Of a DNA stretch of 64,000 nucleotides, positions 48,101-57,200 are shown one piece after another (position 1 is the first letter of the stretch; every line of letters begins with the position of its first letter). Both the position numbers and the translations under genes were made by a program. The DNA is from Gammaproteobacteria bacterium (GTDB lineage Bacteria > Pseudomonadota > Gammaproteobacteria > SZUA-229): positions 1-64,000 of the forward strand of contig JABDRN010000018.1 in the NCBI GenBank assembly GCA_013041745.1, read 5' to 3'. The notes below the pieces were generated by a model. That model was not told the DNA's origin and did not search any database. It was given only the letters and a program-made list of their open reading frames with translations.

Positions 48101-48217
48101 CAGATAACCTGTTGAAGGTGAAGACAGGCTAGTGTCTTCATATGGATCAGTAGCATCCCGGTGCTTGATCTGCAGATGTGTCATGGAATTATCTATCGCC
48201 ATATCTGTCCTACCTGC

Positions 48218-49024
48218 ATGAAAAAACTTCTACCGTTTTTACTGTTATGCTTGTTGTCAAATCATCTGGCGCTGGCCGTCGGAGTTACCACCGATAACAG
48301 TATAAGGACATCAAGCAGTCCAGAGAATCGTGTCGTATTACTTGAACTTTATACCTCTGAAGGATGCAGCAGTTGTCCGCCTGCCGATCAGTTCTTAAGT
48401 AGCCTGGGGTCTGGCGGTATCACTGCTGAGCAGCTTATCCCCGTAGCATTTCATGTGACATACTGGGATTATATTGGCTGGAAAGACCGGTTTGCCGATA
48501 AACAGTTTGATAAGCGCCAGCGACTGCTGGCAGGTAAGAATGAGCTCAGCACTATCTATACACCGCAGTTTGTCATGTCAGGTAAAGATTACCGTAGTTT
48601 TGCAACTTTCAGCGAAGATGTTCAAAAGCTTGCTGCCGAAAAATCTACTGTAGATATATCGCTCTCGGCAGGAGAATACACGAATGCAAAAGGCACTGAT
48701 GCCATGCATCTGTTACTGACAGCTGATACTACGATGAGTGATGTGGAGGATATCGCTTTCTACCTGCTGGTCATCGAGGATAATCTGACAAGTGATGTTG
48801 ACGATGGCGAGAATGAAGGCCGCAAGCTTCACCATGATTATGTGGTCAGGCAGTTCCTGGGGCCTTATTATCAAACAGACTCAAAAGGCTTTTTTCGACG
48901 AGAACAGACGGTTACACTACAGCCGCGATGGAAGCGTCGTGATATAAGTGTCGTATCGTTTGCACAGAACCAGCACACTGGAGAAGTACTACAGGCTGTC
49001 ATATTGAAGTATTACCAGGAATAA
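48218..49024 (+). CDS. DUF1223 secreted thioredoxin-like protein
   Basis: Secreted protein with a thioredoxin-like fold and a CxxC motif in YTSEGCSSCPPAD. Signal peptide MKKLLPFLLLCLLSNHLALA. HVTYWDYIGWKDRFAD and the TPQFVMSG region match DUF1223. ATG 48218 (268 residues) is preferred to a TTG at 48161 because it starts the signal peptide. The biochemical role of the family is unknown. Next to metZ, with no visible operon partner. Confidence 0.9.
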   Translation: MKKLLPFLLLCLLSNHLALAVGVTTDNSIRTSSSPENRVVLLELYTSEGCSSCPPADQFLSSLGSGGITAEQLIPVAFHVTYWDYIGWKDRFADKQFDKRQRLLAGKNELSTIYTPQFVMSGKDYRSFATFSEDVQKLAAEKSTVDISLSAGEYTNAKGTDAMHLLLTADTTMSDVEDIAFYLLVIEDNLTSDVDDGENEGRKLHHDYVVRQFLGPYYQTDSKGFFRREQTVTLQPRWKRRDISVVSFAQNQHTGEVLQAVILKYYQE

Positions 49025-49052
49025 GTCTGATGCGCCTGGTCTCTACCAGCGA

Positions 49053-49283
49053 CTACTTCTTAGGGTCATTAGTAGTCTTATGACCAAAACCGAGAACTGC
49101 ATATACGGGACAGAAAGCAGCGATACCGGATATCAGTGGGATCAGGCCAAGCCAGCCTAATCTCCATAGGTACATCAGATCGAATGGCAGGACATCGGTC
49201 TGTGGACCGAACCAGGCGAGTGCTATAAGCAGAAGGCCAATGATGATTCTTGATACCTGGGAAAATATACCTAAATTACACAT
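49053..49283 (-). CDS. DUF2892 small membrane protein
   Basis: A 76-residue two-helix membrane protein starting MCNLG and ending with FCPVYAVLGFG, matching DUF2892 (MCNxG start, CPxY near the end), often linked to rhodanese or sulfide-responsive genes. ATG 49283 gives the conserved MCN start; an upstream in-frame ATG at 49301 adds six residues. A second copy lies 106 bp upstream. Function unknown. Confidence 0.82.
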   Translation of the reverse strand: MCNLGIFSQVSRIIIGLLLIALAWFGPQTDVLPFDLMYLWRLGWLGLIPLISGIAAFCPVYAVLGFGHKTTNDPKK

Positions 49284-49389
49284 TGAGAAAACACGCTGCA
49301 ATTGAAAAAAATTACTACATGTTAATATTAATATATTTGTGCGGTGTCGTCCCTGACAATCAGCAAAATTTTTAGAATAATTATTTGGC

Positions 49390-49581
49390 TTAACAGGTCT
49401 TCAAGCCGAACAGTTTGTATGCCGGGCAAAACTTGAATAAACCGGTCGCCAGTGGCAACAGGCCAACCCATCCCCAGACGACATTTTGACCGATGACCTG
49501 ATCACCTACAAATACCAGGCTGATTAAAAACAGACCGGCAATAATACGAAGCACGCGATCGACTCCACCTACATTACACAT
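49390..49581 (-). CDS. DUF2892 small membrane protein
   Basis: 63 residues: MCNVGGVDRVLRIIAGLFLIS then WGWVGLLPLATGLFKFCPAYKLFGLKTC. A closer match to the DUF2892 consensus (MCNxGxxDRxxRxxxG, CPxYxLxG) than its neighbour. The conserved Cys in MCN and CPAY may be redox-active. The palindrome at 49643-49655 lies 60-75 bp upstream of its start. A Crp/Fnr gene lies just upstream on the same strand. Confidence 0.85.
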   Translation of the reverse strand: MCNVGGVDRVLRIIAGLFLISLVFVGDQVIGQNVVWGWVGLLPLATGLFKFCPAYKLFGLKTC

Positions 49582-49642
49582 GATAACAACTCCACTTAGT
49601 TAGACAGTAAATAGATATTATATTTGTCTTGGATCGGCGTCA

Positions 49643-49655
49643 GTGACATTGTCAC
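49643..49655. promoter_or_regulatory. Perfect palindrome GTGACATTGTCAC upstream of DUF2892 gene
   Basis: GTGACA-T-TGTCAC is a 6-1-6 inverted repeat in the 160-bp gap between the DUF2892 gene at 49581 and the Crp/Fnr gene end at 49742. GTGA...TCAC is the Crp-type half-site pair, but spacing is 5 rather than 6. A candidate operator for the adjacent regulator. Confidence 0.45.
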
Positions 49656-49741
49656 ATTAGTGAAAGTATTTTTAGATACATCAAGCAGTAGTTGTTGATG
49701 CTTGATGCTATGTGCTGATGGAGTATGCTCCACTGGTGAGC

Positions 49742-50401
49742 TCAGCAGTCTGCTATGTCCTGTAAGGCTGCGATATCGATGATCTCGATACTGCCACGGT
49801 TAATAATTATAATACCTTTTGATTCAAGCTCTTTTAACTGACGGCTGATAACTTCACGTGCACTGCCGAGTTCAGTCGCAATATTCTGGTGGGTCGATGT
49901 CAGGATGTTGTTATCACACTGGCTGAGTAAAAGTCTGGCTAGCCGAACGTCGACTTTTCCGAAAGCGACTTCTTCGACCAGTGTTATGAGGTCACTGAGA
50001 TGAGCTGAGAAGGCTGAGAATACTATTTCTCTGAAGCTGGCCGAAGATTGCAGTGCCTGGTTGAACCTGTTCGCCGGTATGGCAAGAGCGCTAACGCTGG
50101 TCTCGGTTTTACCTTCGGCCGGGTAGTTCTTGTTGCCTAGTAAACAGGAAGTCGTGAGTACACAGGAATCACCGGTAAATAATCTGTAGAGCAAGATTTC
50201 CCGGCCATTCTCTGCACGGGTAAATACTTTTACCTTACCCTGCAGGACGATGAGATAGTTGCTGCAGGCATCCCCCTGGTGGAACACAGTGTTATTTTCT
50301 GGCAGTGTGATAATGTTGCAGCTATCGAATAACTGGCATATTGCATTATCTGCAGATTGCTCCAGTTCAGGCAGGTATTGTCGCCAGCCATTAATCTTCA
50401 T
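49742..50401 (-). CDS. Crp/Fnr-family transcription regulator
   Basis: cNMP-binding-like beta-barrel (about 15-130: NNTVFHQGDACSNYLIVLQGKVKVF) and winged-helix C-terminus (THQNIATELGSAREVISRQLKELESKGIIIINRG). No FNR-type cysteine cluster at the N-terminus, so it is not an oxygen-sensing FNR. About 219 residues from ATG 50401; a GTG at 50413 is the alternative. The next two genes downstream are DUF2892 proteins, likely targets through the palindrome at 49643. The ligand is not predictable. Confidence 0.9.
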   Translation of the reverse strand: MKINGWRQYLPELEQSADNAICQLFDSCNIITLPENNTVFHQGDACSNYLIVLQGKVKVFTRAENGREILLYRLFTGDSCVLTTSCLLGNKNYPAEGKTETSVSALAIPANRFNQALQSSASFREIVFSAFSAHLSDLITLVEEVAFGKVDVRLARLLLSQCDNNILTSTHQNIATELGSAREVISRQLKELESKGIIIINRGSIEIIDIAALQDIADC

Positions 50402-50432
50402 ATCGCTGGCCACTGGTGCGTCATGTTACGGG

Positions 50433-51011
50433 TCATGACTGATACCAGTGATACTGTAATGCTTTCAGTACTTTATTGCTGTAGACCTTGGAGCCTCTGC
50501 TGCCATTATACCTGGCCAGTGCTTTGTGCAGATCGTTCTTTTCCATATCCATATAATATTTGAGGATGGTGCAGCCCATACGCAGGTTGGTCTTCATGTC
50601 GATCAGGTTGTCTTCTGGACGGCCGATCTCATCCAGCCAGAAAGGCATGATCTGCATCATACCCTGGGCACCAGATTTTGATATGGCATAGCTGTCAAAG
50701 TGACTCTCGACCTCGATAAGAGCCAGTACCAGCTCCGGTTGTAATTCAGAACGGGTGGCTTCCAGATGGATATGTTTGAGCATGCTCAGGCGCGTTTCTT
50801 CATCTTTGACAAAACGTTTGAGGCGGTTGGACATGTCCAGCAGCCAGACTTCAGCATGGAAGCGATCATCGAAACTTTCCGATGAGTTGATCGCGTCGGT
50901 CAATAGCTGGCGCAGCTTGGGGTCGACAGGCTGGTCATTAGCCCATAGCTGTGTTGATACAGGCATAGTAGCAGCGAGCATTAGCACTAATGCAGTTAAA
51001 CGTTTAATCAT
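50433..51011 (-). CDS. Lytic transglycosylase, SLT domain
   Basis: Cleaves peptidoglycan glycan strands to 1,6-anhydro products. Signal peptide MIKRLTALVLMLAATMPVST. The catalytic Glu is in ALIEVESHFDSYAISKSGAQGMMQIMPFW, followed by NLIDMKTNLRMGCTILKYYMD and ALARYNGS. The short form, about 192 residues, begins at ATG 51011; an upstream ATG at 51086 would place 25 extra residues before the signal peptide. It lies 32 bp upstream of the Crp/Fnr gene on the same strand. Confidence 0.92.
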   Translation of the reverse strand: MIKRLTALVLMLAATMPVSTQLWANDQPVDPKLRQLLTDAINSSESFDDRFHAEVWLLDMSNRLKRFVKDEETRLSMLKHIHLEATRSELQPELVLALIEVESHFDSYAISKSGAQGMMQIMPFWLDEIGRPEDNLIDMKTNLRMGCTILKYYMDMEKNDLHKALARYNGSRGSKVYSNKVLKALQYHWYQS

Positions 51012-51137
51012 GCTTTTAAATATACACATAATTGACGTTTTTTCCGCAATTATTCCAGAAAAAATCTGTACAGTTCGATCCGCCAAGCCGTAAATATATA
51101 AGCAAATATCTGCCCTCGGCCTGTTCTTCGATAGAAG

Positions 51138-52838
51138 TTAGCTGGTCAATAACGCAACGATATCATGTATTGCGATATCCTGACTCTGTTCGGCATCCCG
51201 TCTCTTGTATTCTACTTTATCTTCTTTCAGGCCGCGGTCACCGATGACTATACGGTGCGGTATACCGATCAGATCCAGGTCGGCCAGCATGCCGCCGAGG
51301 CGTGCTTTCTCATCGTAGAGTAGAACGTCCAGCCCTGCTGCTGTCAGCTCATCGTGCAGCTTAACAGCTGCCTTGTTGACGTCTTCAGACTTCTGCATAT
51401 TGATCGGTGCGATCGCCACATCAAATGGTGCCAGGCTCTGTGGCCATATTATGCCGTTGTCATCGTGGTTCTGTTCGATGGCAGCTGCCACGATCCTGGT
51501 GACACCGATGCCATAACAGCCCATGGTCATGGTCGTTGCCTTACCATTGTCGTCGAGTACTGTCGCGTTCATGGCTTCTGAATATTTATTTCCGAGCTGG
51601 AAGATATGGCCGACTTCGATGCCGCGGACGATAGATAATGTACCTTTGCCGTCCGGGCTGGCGTCACCTTCGATGATATTTCTCAAGTCAGCAGCATCGG
51701 GCACAGCGCAGTCACGTTCCCAGTTGACGCCGGTCAGGTGTTTGCCATCGATGTTTGCGCCGCAGACGAAATCAGCACATTGCAGGGCCTCATGGTCAGC
51801 GATCACCTTGATGTCCAGACCAACAGGGCCCAGTGAGCCGGCGGAACATCCAGCGACTTTCTTTATCTGCTCATCACTGGCAAAGCACAGTGGTGATGCT
51901 ACCTCATCGAGGTGCTCTGCTTTGATCTCATTCAGTTCATGGTCGCCTCGCAGTACCAGCGCGACCACAGTGTTCTCTTCAATGCCTTCTACTAACAGGG
52001 TCTTCAGGCAACGAGAAGCATCCAGCGAGAGAAATTGACTGACCTCATCGATGCTGTGCTGCTCAGGTGTATCCACGGTCGTCATCTCAGCTGAAGCTGC
52101 AGGGCGGGATCCACTCGGAAGCAGTGCCTCCGCTTTCTCTACGTTAGCCGCGTAATCACTCTCATTTGAGAAAGCGATAGCATCTTCACCGGAATCTGCC
52201 AGCACATGAAATTCATGTGAGCTGTTGCCGCCGATCGAGCCACTATCTGCCATCACCGCACGAAATTCCAGACCGAGGCGAGTAAAGATCCTGCTGTATG
52301 CCTGGTACATAACATCATAGGTTTCTTGCAGGCTCTGCTGGCTACTATGGAAAGAATAGGCATCTTTCATGAGGAATTCGCGTGCACGCATGACACCGAA
52401 ACGAGGCCTGACTTCATCACGGAATTTGGTCTGTATCTGGTAGAAGGTGACAGGTAACTGTTTGTAGCTGGACAGTTCCTTACGTGCCAGGTCAGTGATG
52501 ATCTCTTCATGTGTAGGGCCAAAGCAGAACTCCCTGTCATGGCGGTCTCTCAGGCGCAACAGTTCTGGTCCATACTGCTCCCAGCGGCCGGACTCCTGCC
52601 ATAGCTCACTCGGCTGTACCGCCGGCATCAATATTTCCAGTGCACCGCAGTTGTCCATCTCCTGGCGAACGATATTTTCTACTTTACGCATGACGCGAAG
52701 ACCCAGTGGCAGCCAGGTATAAAGTCCGGATGCCAGCTTTCGTATCAGGCCGGCACGCAGCATCAACTGGTGACTGCTGATCTCTGCATCAGAAGGGGTC
52801 TCTTTTAGGGTGGTTAACTGAAAATTTGATAGATACAT
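51138..52838 (-). CDS. proS: Prolyl-tRNA synthetase
   Basis: Class II synthetase charging tRNA-Pro. The 566 residues include the bacterial editing (INS) insertion of about 180 residues near 230-390. Motifs: [40 protein letters not shown] (motif 2), [16 protein letters not shown] and the GVxxxR-like end. Catalytic core and editing domain appear intact. It is a single unit between the lytic transglycosylase and the tautomerase, same strand as both. Confidence 0.98.
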   Translation of the reverse strand: MYLSNFQLTTLKETPSDAEISSHQLMLRAGLIRKLASGLYTWLPLGLRVMRKVENIVRQEMDNCGALEILMPAVQPSELWQESGRWEQYGPELLRLRDRHDREFCFGPTHEEIITDLARKELSSYKQLPVTFYQIQTKFRDEVRPRFGVMRAREFLMKDAYSFHSSQQSLQETYDVMYQAYSRIFTRLGLEFRAVMADSGSIGGNSSHEFHVLADSGEDAIAFSNESDYAANVEKAEALLPSGSRPAASAEMTTVDTPEQHSIDEVSQFLSLDASRCLKTLLVEGIEENTVVALVLRGDHELNEIKAEHLDEVASPLCFASDEQIKKVAGCSAGSLGPVGLDIKVIADHEALQCADFVCGANIDGKHLTGVNWERDCAVPDAADLRNIIEGDASPDGKGTLSIVRGIEVGHIFQLGNKYSEAMNATVLDDNGKATTMTMGCYGIGVTRIVAAAIEQNHDDNGIIWPQSLAPFDVAIAPINMQKSEDVNKAAVKLHDELTAAGLDVLLYDEKARLGGMLADLDLIGIPHRIVIGDRGLKEDKVEYKRRDAEQSQDIAIHDIVALLTS

Positions 52839-52997
52839 AGTAGGTACACTCGGTGGAATGTGCGCATTTTACCAAGTAATACACAATATGCGACTGTAAT
52901 TAGGTATTACAGGATGGTGTTTATATAAATATTAGTGCAGCGAGTGTTGCTCGTATCTTTGAAAAAGGCTCAGCGTGAATAGCTGAGAGAAAACTGG

Positions 52998-53336
52998 CTA
53001 GAATGTGTGGTTATCCCAGCCCCACATATGTCGCTCCGGACTGGAAAACTCTATATAGACTCGGGCACTGCTTATGCCTAGCTCGTTGTCCATAAATGTG
53101 CATAACATGGAAGAGAAGTCTGCGGTTTTTCTCTCGGGCAATCCCAGGCTCTTTAATTTCAGGTGGGCGGCAGGTTCATCGCTACCGGCAAATACCAGAG
53201 TCTGTTCGGCAAGTACTTTCACCATCACATAACTCTCGGGTTTCCCGAGCATCTCTGCGGTCAGTTTAGACGCCTTCTCGGCCAGTTGCCGGCAGTTATC
53301 GATAGCTATATTGGTGGATATCTGTAACAGGGGCAT
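52998..53336 (-). CDS. MIF/tautomerase superfamily protein
   Basis: 112 residues starting MPLLQISTN, so the mature N-terminal proline is the expected catalytic base. SYVMVKVLAEQTLVFAGSDEPAAHLKLKSLG and SSARVYIEFSSPERHMWGWDNHTF match the MIF-like group, which includes phenylpyruvate tautomerase-like proteins of bacteria and cyanobacteria. The physiological substrate is unknown. DUF4124 gene starts 14 bp upstream on the same strand. Confidence 0.85.
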   Translation of the reverse strand: MPLLQISTNIAIDNCRQLAEKASKLTAEMLGKPESYVMVKVLAEQTLVFAGSDEPAAHLKLKSLGLPERKTADFSSMLCTFMDNELGISSARVYIEFSSPERHMWGWDNHTF

Positions 53337-53349
53337 GGTAGTGCTTTGG

Positions 53350-53799
53350 TTATTTGCAGAACTCTCGTTGCTTCTTCTTGGCGGCAGAAATGCGCTGTTG
53401 ACGCTGTTCTTCGGTCATCACGATATACTCACCTTTTTCGTTGATCTCTCTCATACGACCTCGCGCGTAGATGGCCTGCAGATCACTCCTGGCTTCGTTG
53501 CACCATTTGCGATTGTCACGGCTGATCTTCCTTTGCTCTTCCGCCTCTTTTCTCTTCTTGTCTTTTTCTTCCAGGTCGGAATTGACCATGTCTACTTTAT
53601 CTTTATTCATAGTACGCGGAGCGGTGGTCTCGTTTGTACGAATAGGGACTTTTTCTGCACTGGTATTTCCGGGCTGCTCTCCATAGTGTACCTGGCCATC
53701 TTCATCGATCCATTTGTAAACTCCAGCATGCGAAGGTGACTGGCTAAAGATCATAAATGATGCTGTAATGATACTGCTGATAAGTCGTTTGTTGTGCAT
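53350..53799 (-). CDS. DUF4124 secreted protein
   Basis: A signal peptide (ITASFMIFSQSPSHA) precedes GVYKWIDEDGQVHYGEQPG, the DUF4124 signature near the N-terminus. The rest is charged and coiled (KDKKRKEAEEQRKISRDNRKW, a WCNEARSDL segment, EEQRQQRISAAKKKQREF). 149 residues. Common in gammaproteobacteria with no assigned function. Confidence 0.85.
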   Translation of the reverse strand: MHNKRLISSIITASFMIFSQSPSHAGVYKWIDEDGQVHYGEQPGNTSAEKVPIRTNETTAPRTMNKDKVDMVNSDLEEKDKKRKEAEEQRKISRDNRKWCNEARSDLQAIYARGRMREINEKGEYIVMTEEQRQQRISAAKKKQREFCK

Positions 53800-53927
53800 T
53801 ATTTGTATTTACCCATTGCCAAGCTTGTTAGGTTAAAATAGCTGTTAATGTCCATAAAATCAACAACAATGCTTTTTCTGACGAAACTTAAATTTACAGC
53901 TTTTTTTTATTATCGAGCATATGAGTA

Positions 53928-54824
53928 ATGGCTGATCGTCGTCTAAAAATATTTCATACTGTTGCCAGGCTGCTCAATTTCACCAAGGCGGGAGAGCATC
54001 TGCATATGACTCAGCCTGCGGTAACGTTTCAGATCCGGCAGCTGGAGGACCAGTTCAATACCCGCTTGTTTGACCGTACTCATAATAAAGTGACTCTGAC
54101 CGAAGCGGGTAAACAGGTCTATATGTACGCGGACCGCATACTCAAGCTGTACGACGATATGAACCACAGTATCACTGAGATGACAGGTGATGTCAGCGGC
54201 GGCGTCTCTCTCGGCGCGAGCACCACGATTGCTGAGTATATGCTGCCGTTGCTGATCGGTGAATTCAAGGGCAAGTTCCCTGATGTCAATATCAGCCTGA
54301 AGGAATCTAACTCGGAAGATATCATCGCAATGGTAGAAAACAACGTTGTCGACCTTGCCATCGTCGAAGGTTCGGTCAATAACAAGAACCTGATAGTTGA
54401 ACAGTGCCGGGTAGACCAGCTGGTCGTCATCATGCCTAACAATCACCAACTCGCTAAAGAATCGACATTACATGTAAAAGATATCCTCGGGCATCCATTT
54501 ATCTGCCGCGAGAGCGGCTCAGGCACGCAGGAAGCGATCACTAACTATGTCGAGCAGCAGAACCCTGACGGTATCCTCAACGTCTGTTTCGAACTGAGCA
54601 GCCCGGAGGCGATCAAGGGTGCGGTCGAGGCGGGCATGGGGATATCTATCGTCTCCCGCGCCAGTATAGAGAAAGAATTGCGTCTAGGTACCCTGACTGC
54701 TGTCGAATTAACGCCAAAGCTGGAACGCCCGTTTTCATTCGTACGCCAACGCTACAAGTTTAAATCGCGCGCTGCTGATGAGCTGTTAGGTTTTGCCCAG
54801 GAATTCTGTAAGAATATGGCCTGA
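53928..54824 (+). CDS. LysR-family regulator, CysR/CbbR-like
   Basis: N-terminal HTH (LLNFTKAGEHLHMTQPAVTFQIRQLE) and effector domain with GASTTIAEYMLPLLIGEFKGKFPDVNISL, LAIVEG and ESGSGTQEAI, which recall the group that includes CbbR and sulfur-responsive regulators. 298 residues. It is divergent from the DUF4124 gene across 128 AT-rich bp. Genes downstream (54862 and PerM-like) do not identify its target. Confidence 0.9.
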   Translation: MADRRLKIFHTVARLLNFTKAGEHLHMTQPAVTFQIRQLEDQFNTRLFDRTHNKVTLTEAGKQVYMYADRILKLYDDMNHSITEMTGDVSGGVSLGASTTIAEYMLPLLIGEFKGKFPDVNISLKESNSEDIIAMVENNVVDLAIVEGSVNNKNLIVEQCRVDQLVVIMPNNHQLAKESTLHVKDILGHPFICRESGSGTQEAITNYVEQQNPDGILNVCFELSSPEAIKGAVEAGMGISIVSRASIEKELRLGTLTAVELTPKLERPFSFVRQRYKFKSRAADELLGFAQEFCKNMA

Positions 54825-54861
54825 TCTGCAGGCCGATGTATTATTTCTATGTGTGACCACC

Positions 54862-55227
54862 ATGCTTGACGATAACAGCAAGATAAAAGACACTAAAGCA
54901 CTGATCGAGCTATACGACTCCCTGGATGACGAAAGAAAGCACAGCCTGTGTGATTTTGCTGATTTTCTCTATGCACAGGCAGAGCCGGTCAGCAAAGAGA
55001 TCCCGCAGCCTGATGATATCCCTCGGCCCGAACAGGAGACCGTAGTCGGTGCAGTCAAGCGGCTGAAGACGAAATACCATATGGTTGAGAGCATGACCGT
55101 TTTTTCTGCCGCATCGGCCTTGATGACAGACCATATGGTAAAAGGTCGTGATGTGGTCGAAGTCATCGATGAGATGGAGCTGCTGTTCGACGATGCCTAC
55201 AATAAATTATTACAGGATAATGAATGA
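54862..55227 (+). CDS. Conserved hypothetical protein upstream of PerM-like gene
   Basis: Not recognised. 121 residues of mostly helical, soluble, acidic protein. The segment ALIELYDSLDDERKHSLCDFADFLYAQAE resembles the antitoxin-like DUF2281 helical start, but no toxin gene is present. A GTG at 54853 in the same frame is another start. Its stop overlaps the next gene start (ATGA), so the two are translationally coupled and probably act together. Confidence 0.65.
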   Translation: MLDDNSKIKDTKALIELYDSLDDERKHSLCDFADFLYAQAEPVSKEIPQPDDIPRPEQETVVGAVKRLKTKYHMVESMTVFSAASALMTDHMVKGRDVVEVIDEMELLFDDAYNKLLQDNE

Positions 55228-56282
55228 TTGATGTCATCAGAGACTGGTTTGAAAAGCATTTCTCAGACCCGCAGGCAATCATACTCATTTCTATCCTGGT
55301 ACTGGGCGGGATACTGGTGCTGTACCTGGGTAGCATACTGTCTCCGGTTTTAGCTGGCGTTATCATCGCCTATGTACTTGAAGGGCTGGTAAAGAAAATT
55401 ACCAATCTCGGTCTGCCACGGATTGCCGCGTTTATCATCAGCTACCTGTTATTCATTGCCGCGCTGGCACTGATCCTGTTCGGACTGGTGCCACTGGTCA
55501 TCAGCCAGCTTACACAGCTTATTACAGACTTTCCACGTATCCTGGAAAAGGTTCAGCAGCTGATCCTCACCATCCCCGAGCAATACCCGATCTTTAACGA
55601 CCAGGAGATCGAGAAGATGCTCGGCAGTTTTTCTACGGAGCTGGTCGGGATCGGACAAAAACTGGTTTCGGTCTCACTGGCTTCTGCGGTCGATGCTTTT
55701 ACCGTGCTGGTCTACCTGGTAGTGGTACCGTTGCTGGTGTTTTTTATACTCAAAGATAAAACGGTCATCATCAACTGGTTCAGACGTTTTTTGCCTGAGG
55801 AGCGAGGTCTTGCTTATTCGGTATGGAAAGAAGTTGATGCCAAGATGGGGAATTACATCCGCGGTAAATTACTGGAGATTCTCATCGTTGGTATCGCAAC
55901 CTTTATCCCGCTGAAATACATGGGCATGAACTATGCTGCAACCATGAGTCTGCTGGTCGGCCTTTCTGTCATCATTCCCTATGTCGGCGCGGTGGCAGTC
56001 ACGATCCCGGTTGCCATGATTGCATGGTTCCAGTGGGGAGCGAGCAGCGACTTTGTCTACCTGATGATCGCTTATACGGTGGTGCAGTTCATGGATGGCA
56101 ATGTGCTGGTACCACTGCTGTTCTCGGAAGTGGTGAACATGCACCCGGCGGCGATCATCATTGCGGTCTTGTTCTTTGGCGGCCTCTGGGGTGTTTGGGG
56201 GGTGTTCTTTGCTATACCCCTGGCGACACTGATTCAGGCGGTGATCAATTCCTGGCCGTCTATTCAGGAGCAGCAGGTTTAA
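55224..56282 (+). CDS. PerM/AI-2E family transporter
   Basis: Membrane protein with about eight hydrophobic segments in 352 residues, from LISILVLGGILVLYLGSILSPVLAGVIIAYVLEGLV to FFGGLWGVWGVFFAIPLATLIQAVINSW, which is the family signature end. Substrates differ among members: autoinducer-2 export for TqsA, sodium/proton exchange for others. It overlaps the upstream gene by 4 bp. An inverted repeat (56291-56396) follows the stop. Confidence 0.92.
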   Translation: MIDVIRDWFEKHFSDPQAIILISILVLGGILVLYLGSILSPVLAGVIIAYVLEGLVKKITNLGLPRIAAFIISYLLFIAALALILFGLVPLVISQLTQLITDFPRILEKVQQLILTIPEQYPIFNDQEIEKMLGSFSTELVGIGQKLVSVSLASAVDAFTVLVYLVVVPLLVFFILKDKTVIINWFRRFLPEERGLAYSVWKEVDAKMGNYIRGKLLEILIVGIATFIPLKYMGMNYAATMSLLVGLSVIIPYVGAVAVTIPVAMIAWFQWGASSDFVYLMIAYTVVQFMDGNVLVPLLFSEVVNMHPAAIIIAVLFFGGLWGVWGVFFAIPLATLIQAVINSWPSIQEQQV

Positions 56283-56290
56283 ACTCTTTC

Positions 56291-56396
56291 TCTCGCAGAG
56301 GCGCAAAGACGCAGAGTTTTTTATATAGCAATTAACAGCGCCGGAGGCGCAGTTAATAGAGCAGTGTTTTTTCTGCGTCTTTGCGCCTCTGCGAGA
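56291..56396. repeat. Nested inverted repeat with 25-bp perfect arms
   Basis: The arm at 56291-56315 and its exact reverse complement at 56372-56396 (core CGCAGAGGCGCAAAGACGCA) flank a second smaller inverted repeat, ATTAAC/GTTAAT (56331-56357) with GCGCC/GGCGC inside. The same GCAGAGGCGCAAAGACGC phrase is, from memory, widely scattered in bacterial genomes. It lies between convergent genes (PerM-like and PepSY), so it could also serve as a two-way terminator. Confidence 0.8.
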
Positions 56397-56406
56397 AATA
56401 CGGTTG

Positions 56407-57198
56407 TTAAACCCTATGGTGTTTGCGGTAATGCTTTTTCCTGCGCATCTTACGGCGCCGGCTGTTCCATACCCAGAGGCCGCTGAACGATAACCAGAGC
56501 AGGGCGATTGCAGCAGCATCCATCAGGTAGACGCCGAAGTCACCGAAGATGCGCCCACTGTGCAGGTCGAGGATGATGCGTTCTAATTTAAGGCCATTTC
56601 CGCGATATGCGACCAGTAATTTTTCATGTTCTTCTGCATCCAGTGAATACTGTTGGGTCCATTCGATATCTTCATTTGATATCACGTCCCAGTCCAGGAT
56701 ATGTTCGTCTGCTATGTAATAAAGCGGGTCACTGGTCTCTATGACCGGGCGTTGGTATTTTTTGCCGAGACGCTGAATTTTGCTGAAGCTGATACTGGTG
56801 CTGACACGTTCGATAAACTCGCCTTCAAATGAGAGCAGGATGATCTCGTTATCCAGTGCCACAACGATGAACTGCTCGGCTGCGATAGCACCATGCATGT
56901 CCTGTTCTAAAGTGGTTATCGCGATATCATCGAAGAACAGCTGCTTGTTCCAGGCGCTTATGATGTGGCTTTGCGACTGGTTGATCACACGATAAGAGAC
57001 TGGCTCATGTTTCGGCTTGATGCCATACCAGTTGAGTAACAAGGTATTATTGACGTAGGTTTCATCGAGCCTGAATTTCTCGGTATGGTTTAACATGATA
57101 CCGGTGATAGCCAGGATGATCACCAGCAGTAGCGCCAGCAGGCCGATGCGCCGATGCCATAAAAATGCAGTAAATTTCTTGGCTTTGCGATTGGTCAT
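56407..57198 (-). CDS. PepSY-associated membrane protein
   Basis: Membrane protein with an N-terminal TM helix (WHRRIGLLALLLVIILAITGIMLNHTEKF), a periplasmic segment of about 180 residues, and a C-terminal helix (GVYLMDAAAIALLWLSFSGLWVW) followed by a basic tail RKMRRKKHYRKHHRV. The helix-with-conserved-His pattern (HRRIGL, LNHTE, DLHSGRIFG) is the PepSY-TM type, found in periplasmic ferric reductases and siderophore-related proteins. 263 residues. It begins 2 bp after the FMN-binding gene ends. Confidence 0.8.
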   Translation of the reverse strand: MTNRKAKKFTAFLWHRRIGLLALLLVIILAITGIMLNHTEKFRLDETYVNNTLLLNWYGIKPKHEPVSYRVINQSQSHIISAWNKQLFFDDIAITTLEQDMHGAIAAEQFIVVALDNEIILLSFEGEFIERVSTSISFSKIQRLGKKYQRPVIETSDPLYYIADEHILDWDVISNEDIEWTQQYSLDAEEHEKLLVAYRGNGLKLERIILDLHSGRIFGDFGVYLMDAAAIALLWLSFSGLWVWNSRRRKMRRKKHYRKHHRV

Positions 57199-57200
57199 TA

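Noticed and set aside
54862-55227. Antitoxin of a toxin-antitoxin pair
   Set aside because: Only a weak resemblance in the first helices; the coupled gene is a membrane transporter, not a toxin.
55869-56519. Minus-strand frame of 216 codons
   Set aside because: Spans the end of the PerM-type gene, the inverted repeat and the PepSY gene end in the wrong frame.
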